Below, in pieces: positions 58,142 to 64,000 of a stretch of 64,000 bases of DNA. The notes under the pieces were generated by a model. It was given only the letters and a program-made list of their open reading frames with translations. It was not told the origin of the DNA and made no database searches. The translations under genes were made by a program, and so were the position numbers. This DNA is from Nocardioides furvisabuli (lineage in GTDB: Bacteria > Actinomycetota > Actinomycetes > Propionibacteriales > Nocardioidaceae): NCBI RefSeq assembly GCF_021083185.1, contig NZ_JAIGQB010000005.1:248001-312000 (forward strand). The letters are read 5' to 3'. Positions within the stretch are counted from its first letter, which is position 1. Each line of letters opens with the position of its first letter.

Positions 58142-61100
58142 GCAATCCGTTCGACCGACCGTCCGGACCGAGCGGTCCCGACGGACCCCAGCGACCCGGC
58201 GGACCCGGGGGGCCAGGAGGGCCGGGTGCCCAGCGTCCCGCTGCCACGGCGTCGCGACGACCGGGCGCCCTGGTCATCACCTCGATCGTCCTGGTCGTGG
58301 GGTTCATGCTCCTCAGCGGCTTCGCCTCGTTCTGGACCGAGCGGTTGTGGTTCGGCTCGGTGGGCTATCGCGAGGTGTTCACCACCCTGCTGCTGACGCG
58401 CATCGGCCTATTCCTGGTCTTCGCGGGCCTGATGGCCGCGACCGTTGCGATCGCCATGGCGATGGCCTACCGCTTCCGCCCGGTGCTGTGGCCGGGCATG
58501 CCGGGCATGCCCGACGACGGCATGGACCGCTACCGCGAGCTGCTCGCGCCCCGCATGGGGTGGGTCATCGGCGGCGCCGCGGCCGTCCTCGGCCTCTTCG
58601 CCGGGGCGTCGGCGTCAGGGCAGTGGCGGACGTACTCGCTGTGGCGACACAGCCAGTCCTTCGGCACCGAGGACCCCTACTTCAACAAGGACGTCGGCTT
58701 CTACGTCTTCGACCTGCCGTTCTGGCACTACCTCGTCGACTACGTGATGGCCCTCGCCGTGGTGGGCCTCCTGGCCACGATCTTGATGAACTACCTCTTC
58801 GGGGGCATCCGCCTCTCGGCCCGCCCGGGTGAGCGGCTGACCAGCGCCGCGCAGATCCAGGTCTCGGCGCTGCTGGCGATGTTCGTCATCGCCAAGGCCG
58901 TGGACTACTGGCTCGATCGCTTCGACCTGGTCACCAACTCCGGCTCGATCTTCACCGGCATGGGCTACACCGACGAGAAGGCGGTGCTGCCGGCCAAGGA
59001 GATCCTCGCCGGCATCGCGATCGTGTGCGCGCTGCTGTTCCTGGCCAACATCTGGCGCCGCACCTGGCTGCTGCCCTCGGTCGGCGTCGCGCTCTTCGCG
59101 CTGTCGGCGATCATCCTGGGCCTCATCGTCCCGACGGTGGTCCAGGCGATCCGGGTGAACCCCAACGTCCCCGACCGCGAGGGCCCCTACATCAAGGCCA
59201 ACATCGACGCGACGCGCGCGGCCTACCAGCTCGACCAGATCGACGTACGCAACGTGGGCGGCACGGCTGTGGCCGGCGACGGCCGACTCGAGGCGCTCGA
59301 CGGCATGACCGACGGGATCCCGCTGGTCGACCCGCAGATCGTCAGCGAGATCTTCGAGCAGCAGCAGCAGGTGCGCGCCTACTACTCGGTGCCCAACGTG
59401 CTCGACGTCGACCGCTACGAGATCGACGGCACGGACCGGGCCGTGGTGCTCGGCGTGCGCGAGCTCGACCAGAGCGGCCTCGCGGAGAACGACCAGAACT
59501 GGTCGAACCTCCACACCGCCTACACGCACGGCAACGGCGTCATCGCGGCGTTCGCCAACCAGCGACCCGAGGACGACGCGTCGCAGGAGACCGGGATCCA
59601 GTGGGCCGAGGGCGCCGAGGTGGACCAGGACGCCCTGTCGCGCCTCGCCGGGCCCGACGGCTACGAGACCCGCGTCTACTTCGGCGAGCAGAGCCCGTCG
59701 TACAGCATCGTGGGCCTCGACCCCGACGGAGGGCCCGTCGAGTTCGACCTGCCGCGAGGCGACCGCAGCGAGGAGGACGTGGCGACGACGTACGACGGTG
59801 AGGCGGGTGTGCCGATCGGCAACATCTTCAACCAGCTGCTCTACGCCGTGCGGTTCAGCGAGCCGAACCTGCTGCTCTCGAGCCGGGTCCACGAGAACTC
59901 CAAGATCCTCTACGACCGCAACCCCCGCCAGATGGTGGAGAAGGTCGCGCCATGGCTCACGGTCGACTCCGACCCCTACCCCGCGGTGGTCGACGGGCGG
60001 ATCCAGTGGATCCTCGACGGCTACACGGTCACCGACAAGTACCCGCTCTCGCAGCGGGAGTCGCTGGAGACCATGACCGACGACGCCCTTCAGGACAACA
60101 ACGGGTTCCAGACCCTGCCGACCGACGAGATCAACTACCTCCGCAACTCGGTCAAGGCGACCGTCGATGCCTACGACGGCACCGTGGAGCTCTACGAGTG
60201 GGATGAGGAGGACCCGATCCTGAAGGCGTGGGAGGCCGTCTTCCCCGATGTCGTGCAGCCCAAGGACGCCATCCCGGACGCGCTCGCAGAGCACCTGCGC
60301 TATCCCGAGGACCTGTTCAAGGCCCAGCGCTACCAGTTCCAGCGCTACCACGAGACCTCCGCGTCGGCGTGGTTCGAGGGCTCGAGCCGCTGGGAGGTGC
60401 CGAGCGACCCGCAGCTCACCAGCCGCCTCCAGCCGCCGTACCGCCTCTTCACCGACACCGGCGAGGGTGAGGAGTGGTCGTTGACCTCGGTCTACGTGCC
60501 GCGCGACAAGGAGAACAACCTCGCGGCCTACATGGCGGTCAACAGCGACGCCACCAGCCCCGACTACGGCAGGGTGTCGGTGCTGGAGCTGCCCAACGAG
60601 CCGACCGGTGGCCCGCTCCAGATCGCCAACACCTTCGCCACCAACGAGGACGTCAGCCAGGCGCTGCTGCCCTACACGACCGGTGACGCCGACCGGGTGC
60701 CGGGCAACCTGCTCACCGTGCCGATCGGCGACAGCTTCATCTACGTCCAGCCGGTCTACACCCGGCGCGACGGCGAGTCGAACTTCCCGATCCTGCGGTT
60801 CGTGCTGGTCTCCTACGAGGGCCGCGTCGGCATCGACGAGACCCTGCGCGGCGCGATCGAGGACGCGCTGAGCTCGAGCCCCTCGGACGGCTCGGGCGAG
60901 CCCACCGGGGAGCCGACCACGGCGCCTACCGAGGAGCCCACCGAGGAGCCTGCGGAGCAGCCCTCGGAGACGCCGGGCGAGACGCCGACGCCTGGTGCGG
61001 ACGCGAGCGTGGGCGAGCTGCTCCAGCAGGCCGAGGCGAAGTTCGCCGAGGCCGACGAGGCGCAGCAGGCCGGTGACACGGTGCGCTGGGCGCAGCTGAT

Positions 61101-61149
61101 GGAGGAGGGGCGTGACCTCGTCGACCGGGCGGTGAGCCTGCTCGAATGA
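58138..61149 (+). CDS. UPF0182 family membrane protein
   Basis: A 1003-residue integral membrane protein. After a Pro/Gly-rich cytoplasmic N-terminus (1-40) come about seven membrane helices within the first 340 residues (ALVITSIVLVVGFMLLSGF, LLLTRIGLFLVFAGLMAATV, GWVIGGAAAVLGLFAG and others), then a large extracytoplasmic domain (IRVNPNVPDREGPYIKANI ... LNYLRN-like segments) and a Pro/Glu/Thr-rich plus coiled-coil-like C-tail. UPF0182 proteins (Rv3193c-like) are conserved across actinobacteria with no assigned activity. ATG 58138 overlaps the PPA1309-gene stop. It follows the PDZ-Lon protease gene as in mycobacteria. Confidence 0.92.
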   Translation: MSNPFDRPSGPSGPDGPQRPGGPGGPGGPGAQRPAATASRRPGALVITSIVLVVGFMLLSGFASFWTERLWFGSVGYREVFTTLLLTRIGLFLVFAGLMAATVAIAMAMAYRFRPVLWPGMPGMPDDGMDRYRELLAPRMGWVIGGAAAVLGLFAGASASGQWRTYSLWRHSQSFGTEDPYFNKDVGFYVFDLPFWHYLVDYVMALAVVGLLATILMNYLFGGIRLSARPGERLTSAAQIQVSALLAMFVIAKAVDYWLDRFDLVTNSGSIFTGMGYTDEKAVLPAKEILAGIAIVCALLFLANIWRRTWLLPSVGVALFALSAIILGLIVPTVVQAIRVNPNVPDREGPYIKANIDATRAAYQLDQIDVRNVGGTAVAGDGRLEALDGMTDGIPLVDPQIVSEIFEQQQQVRAYYSVPNVLDVDRYEIDGTDRAVVLGVRELDQSGLAENDQNWSNLHTAYTHGNGVIAAFANQRPEDDASQETGIQWAEGAEVDQDALSRLAGPDGYETRVYFGEQSPSYSIVGLDPDGGPVEFDLPRGDRSEEDVATTYDGEAGVPIGNIFNQLLYAVRFSEPNLLLSSRVHENSKILYDRNPRQMVEKVAPWLTVDSDPYPAVVDGRIQWILDGYTVTDKYPLSQRESLETMTDDALQDNNGFQTLPTDEINYLRNSVKATVDAYDGTVELYEWDEEDPILKAWEAVFPDVVQPKDAIPDALAEHLRYPEDLFKAQRYQFQRYHETSASAWFEGSSRWEVPSDPQLTSRLQPPYRLFTDTGEGEEWSLTSVYVPRDKENNLAAYMAVNSDATSPDYGRVSVLELPNEPTGGPLQIANTFATNEDVSQALLPYTTGDADRVPGNLLTVPIGDSFIYVQPVYTRRDGESNFPILRFVLVSYEGRVGIDETLRGAIEDALSSSPSDGSGEPTGEPTTAPTEEPTEEPAEQPSETPGETPTPGADASVGELLQQAEAKFAEADEAQQAGDTVRWAQLMEEGRDLVDRAVSLLE

Positions 61150-61177
61150 CGGGTTCCCCGCAGGAGGGGCCCCCGAT

Positions 61178-61206
61178 TTGGGCCTCGCCGAGGGTGGATG
61201 TAATGT
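61178..61206 (+). promoter_or_regulatory. tRNA promoter: TTGGGC-17-TAATGT
   Basis: -35 TTGGGC (61178-61183) and -10 TAATGT (61201-61206) with the ideal 17-base spacer lie 12 bases upstream of the tRNA. Confidence 0.7.
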
Positions 61207-61218
61207 TCTGTTCACCGA

Positions 61219-61292
61219 CGCGGGGTGGAGCAGCTCGGTAGCTCGCTGGGCTCATAACCCAGAGGTCGCAGGTTCAAATCCTGCCCCCGCTA
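61219..61292 (+). tRNA. Initiator tRNA-fMet (anticodon CAT)
   Basis: A 74-base cloverleaf: acceptor 61219-61225 pairs with CCCCGCT, a D arm with AGCTCGGTAGCTC, and anticodon stem CTGGG/CCCAG around CTCATAA. Three consecutive G-C pairs in the anticodon stem and an unpaired first acceptor position (C1 opposite U72) are initiator marks. CCA is not encoded; CAAA follows the discriminator A. Confidence 0.95.
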
Positions 61293-61301
61293 CAAATCCG
61301 G

Positions 61302-61333
61302 AAGGCCCTCACAGTCTCACTGTGGGGGCCTTT
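61302..61333 (+). terminator. Intrinsic terminator after tRNA-fMet
   Basis: An 11-bp stem (61304-61314 with 61320-61330, one G-U) with a TCTCA loop is followed by TTT, 12 bases after the tRNA end. Confidence 0.8.
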
Positions 61334-61441
61334 CGCATGGTGTCAGGAAGCCAGAGGTGGCTGCACGCCTGGCGAGCCGCACGCCGCTGTCCCGCGGGTG
61401 GCGCGGTGCAGCACGCTGCGGCGACAAGCCCTCGTCGGACC

Positions 61442-62542
61442 TCAGGCGTCGAGAATCACTCGTCCGTCCCGGGGGGAGTCAGCACTCCGCCCGGCCAGCC
61501 CTGTCGCCGGTCGGGGGATCCGAGGCAGGCGGAAGAGGGCGCCGAGGCCGACCCGGACCAGGGCGGCGTGCGCGAGCAACGAACCCGCCGTCACCAGCGC
61601 CGTGACCAGCAACGGGTAGAGCACGGCCAGCGGCAGGTCCAGTGCCTCGGGCCCCATCGCCGGGCTCAGGCCGAGGTGGTGCAGGACGCCCAGCACCGGG
61701 ATGTGCAGCACGTAGACCGGCAGGGTCCGCCGGCCGACCCAGGACAGCGCCGGCGCGATGCGCGCGGTTCGCGCCGCGCGAACGGAGAGGAGCACGCCTG
61801 CGGGGAGGCCCAGCACGCTGAGCACGAGGACCCTGGCACCGCTCGGTAGGCCGAGCGTCGCCAGCAGCGCCGTGGTGCCGACGAAGCCGAGCACCAGGGC
61901 GGTCAGGATCCCCGGACGGGTCGAGGAAGCAGTCGCACGCACCACCCCCGGCAGCCGCGCCCCCACCATGAAGAAGACCAGGTGAAGCAGAACCGACACG
62001 CGGTTCACCTCCTCGATCGGCGACAGCACCGCGGCAACGGCCAGGGCCGTCGCCGCGGACAGCACCGGCGCGGCCGGCAACGTGGCCGTTGCCTTGGTGA
62101 GCACGAAGTAGACGACCAGTGCGTAGAGGAACCACAAGCCCGTCGACGCGAAGAGCAGGTCGAGCCCCAGCTCCTCGAGATCCTGGACCCGGTTCATCGG
62201 GAGCTCGCGCTCCCACAGGGTGAACGCCGCCGTGAGCAGCAACCACACGACGTACAGGTAGCCGGAAGCTGCGATCCGACGCGCCACCATCGGCCAGGGC
62301 TGGTGGATCGCGCGAGAGGCGAAGAAGCCGCTCACCAGGAAGAACAACGGCATCCGCACCGGCTTGAGCGCGCGACTGACCGCGGTCCAGGAGTCGGCGA
62401 TCGCTGACAGGTGGGACGGGACCAGCAGGTCGTACTGCTTGGTGGTCGCGTGGTGGAGGACGACCAGGACGATGCTGGCGCCCTTGGCCAGGTCCGCCCA
62501 GCCCACGCGGGCAAGGGACTGCTGCTCCGTCGGGCTCGGCAT
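61442..62542 (-). CDS. Acyltransferase 3 family membrane protein
   Basis: A 366-residue protein with about ten membrane helices. The N-terminus WADLAKGASIVLVVLHHA resembles the conserved start of acyltransferase-3 proteins (His pair), followed by RMPLFFLVSGFFASRAI. Such enzymes O-acylate sugars, antibiotics or cell wall polymers using acyl-CoA across the membrane. Start ATG 62542. Not coupled to another gene. Substrate unknown. Confidence 0.85.
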   Translation of the reverse strand: MPSPTEQQSLARVGWADLAKGASIVLVVLHHATTKQYDLLVPSHLSAIADSWTAVSRALKPVRMPLFFLVSGFFASRAIHQPWPMVARRIAASGYLYVVWLLLTAAFTLWERELPMNRVQDLEELGLDLLFASTGLWFLYALVVYFVLTKATATLPAAPVLSAATALAVAAVLSPIEEVNRVSVLLHLVFFMVGARLPGVVRATASSTRPGILTALVLGFVGTTALLATLGLPSGARVLVLSVLGLPAGVLLSVRAARTARIAPALSWVGRRTLPVYVLHIPVLGVLHHLGLSPAMGPEALDLPLAVLYPLLVTALVTAGSLLAHAALVRVGLGALFRLPRIPRPATGLAGRSADSPRDGRVILDA

Positions 62543-62772
62543 GGCGTGGCTCTCTTGGGTCGCAGCATCTGTGGACGAGGCGCACCCAGTCGCGCGCGCA
62601 TGTCAGTCGTACCCGGTTCCCACCGGTTCCAGACGGTCTTGAGAGCCGGGCCACACGAGATCCTCGTCACCATCGGCACGCACCCGTCGTCGGCTGTCCG
62701 TGACCTGCGCTGCTCCTGCTCGTTTCCTGCATGTGATCCGCGACATCCGAGCGGACCGACGAAAGGGACACG

Positions 62773-64000
62773 ATGCGTCTACGACCCCCCGCGACGACGG
62801 CGGGGATCCTCGCCGTTGCTGCAGCGACGCTTGCTGCAGGAGCCAGCCTTCCCGCAGCCAACGCCATCACTGATCGAGCCGTGAGCGGCGACCATGGGGC
62901 CGGCCACGACTCGGCCCTCGACACGCGGGTGGGCCGAGCGCTCGTCAAGCCCACGCAGGCGCGGCTCGACGCCGTCAGGTCCCTCGTGCAGGACGCCGGG
63001 GACGAGGCGATCGTCACCTGGGACCACAGGTTCGGCACTCCTCGCACGATCTACCCGGCCCCGGGCAAGGCGCTCTCCGGGCCGCACAGCGGGTCGGCGG
63101 TCGACGCCGCACGCGCGTTCGCGGCCGAGAACCGCGCTGCGCTCGGGCTGTCCGCAGCCCAGGTCAGCTCCCTGGAGGTCTCCCGCGACCACCGACTGAC
63201 CGATCTCGACGTCACCATCGTCAACCTCACCCAGACGGCCGCCGGCGTCAGGTTCAACCGGGGAGGGTCGATGGGCATGGCCGTCGACGGTGCGGGCCGG
63301 GTGCTGTCATTCACCGGCTCCATCGCGCCCAACACCACTCTCCTCGGCTCCTACACCTTGACCCCCGCGGCCGTGCTGAGCCTGGTGGCGACGGGCCTGA
63401 AGGCGCCGGCGATCACCCCCAGGGCGAGCGGGACGACGGCAGGTTTCGACACGTTCACGACCGGGCTCGCCTCCGAGTCCTACGTCAGGAAGGCTGTCTT
63501 CCCGACCGCCGACGGTGCCCGTGCGGCCTACCGCGTGCTGTTCGTCCAGGCCCTCGACGAGGCGTACGACGTCCTGGTCGACGCCGAGACCGGCAAGGTG
63601 CTCCACAAGAAGTCGCTGGTGCAGCACGAGTCCGAGGGCATCGTGTTCCCGAACTACCCCGGTGCGCCCGCGGGCGGGAAGGCGGTCAGGACCAGCTTCG
63701 GCCCGACCGCCGAGTCCCCCGGTGGTTACGTGGACCCGACCGGTCTCGCCGGTGTCGGTGTGACCCTGCTGGGCAACAACGCCGACACGTTCAAGAACTG
63801 GTCGAACTTCATCGCGCCGGTCGACCAGGCCAACCGCACAGTGGCGCCGACCGGTCAGTTCAACTTCGGCTTCCCCGACGCGTGGGGAACGTCGGAGTGC
63901 CAGGCCGTGCCGCCGTCGTACGCGCAGGACTCCGACGCCTCGTCGACCAACCTCTTCTACCACCACAACCGGATCCACGACGAGTTCTACTCCTACGGCT
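62773..64000 (+). CDS. Secreted M36 (fungalysin-type) metallopeptidase, 3' truncated by window edge
   Basis: ATG 62773 begins a frame still open at the window end (409 codons visible). Residues 1-31 are a signal peptide (GILAVAAATLAAGASLPAANA). The next about 250 residues look like an FTP/PepSY propeptide (AFAAENRAALGLSAAQVS ... VLVDAETGKVLHKKSLVQ). The end, STNLFYHHNRIHDEFYSYG, matches the start of the M36 catalytic domain, with HExxH expected beyond the window. It is an exported protease. A similar frame on the minus strand is a shadow. Confidence 0.85.
   Translation, partial: MRLRPPATTAGILAVAAATLAAGASLPAANAITDRAVSGDHGAGHDSALDTRVGRALVKPTQARLDAVRSLVQDAGDEAIVTWDHRFGTPRTIYPAPGKALSGPHSGSAVDAARAFAAENRAALGLSAAQVSSLEVSRDHRLTDLDVTIVNLTQTAAGVRFNRGGSMGMAVDGAGRVLSFTGSIAPNTTLLGSYTLTPAAVLSLVATGLKAPAITPRASGTTAGFDTFTTGLASESYVRKAVFPTADGARAAYRVLFVQALDEAYDVLVDAETGKVLHKKSLVQHESEGIVFPNYPGAPAGGKAVRTSFGPTAESPGGYVDPTGLAGVGVTLLGNNADTFKNWSNFIAPVDQANRTVAPTGQFNFGFPDAWGTSECQAVPPSYAQDSDASSTNLFYHHNRIHDEFYSYG

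Overview
The window is very GC-rich, with GTG starts, four-base stop/start overlaps and actinobacterial marker genes: whiB7, adnAB, uvrD2, a CGYC mycoredoxin, DUF3107, a PPA1309-family gene and a UPF0182 gene. It is chromosomal DNA of an actinomycete, most likely Nocardioides or a close relative. The genus is an inference from gene style, not from a marker comparison.

Much of the window follows a gene order that I recall from mycobacteria (roughly Rv3213c to Rv3193c): parA-like, DEAD-box helicase, ferritin-like MiaE_2, DUF3107, TetR and moeZ (1-5.4 kb), then an alkyltransferase-like gene (10.4 kb), adnA-adnB (36.7-43.2 kb), nudC, mycoredoxin, uvrD2, whiB7 (44-49.8 kb), and DUF2342, PDZ/Lon protease and UPF0182 (54.3-61.1 kb). 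Non-syntenic genes are inserted into this backbone. At 5.4-10.4 kb there is a secreted S1 protease and a DUF4129/MoxR/DUF58 operon. At 10.7-36.6 kb there is a large, mostly catabolic region. The right end carries an initiator tRNA, an acyltransferase-3 membrane protein and the start of a secreted M36 protease.

The 11-36.6 kb region is the interesting part. It holds a minus-strand trio DUF2877/FdrA/DUF1116 (homologues of the three-gene oxamate carbamoyltransferase of E. coli), a divergent PucR regulator, an NCS2 uracil/xanthine-type permease, a three-subunit molybdenum hydroxylase with a CoxG-like protein, an amidase-signature hydrolase, HyuA/HyuB, a carbamate kinase, and a ring-opening amidohydrolase of the barbiturase/cyanurate hydrolase family. 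Together these can be read as oxidative pyrimidine breakdown: import, oxidation to barbiturate, then ring opening to ureidomalonate. Ureidomalonate is the one-carbon-longer analogue of oxalurate, so the FdrA trio could split it with phosphate into carbamoyl phosphate, which carbamate kinase would convert to ATP. That energy-conserving branch would differ from the known ureidomalonase route. It is a hypothesis.

Regulation is unusually readable. The whiB7 leader contains a 60-residue upstream ORF, an intrinsic terminator and a mutually exclusive antiterminator. A MarR gene and a DoxX gene diverge from two TTGA-N4-TCAA operators. A palindrome lies between PucR and the FdrA trio. At least fourteen genes have a TANNNT box 6-7 bases before the start codon, indicating leaderless transcription. 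moaE at 55.7 kb and moeZ at 4.2 kb supply functions related to molybdopterin and sulfur transfer, relevant to the molybdenum hydroxylase.
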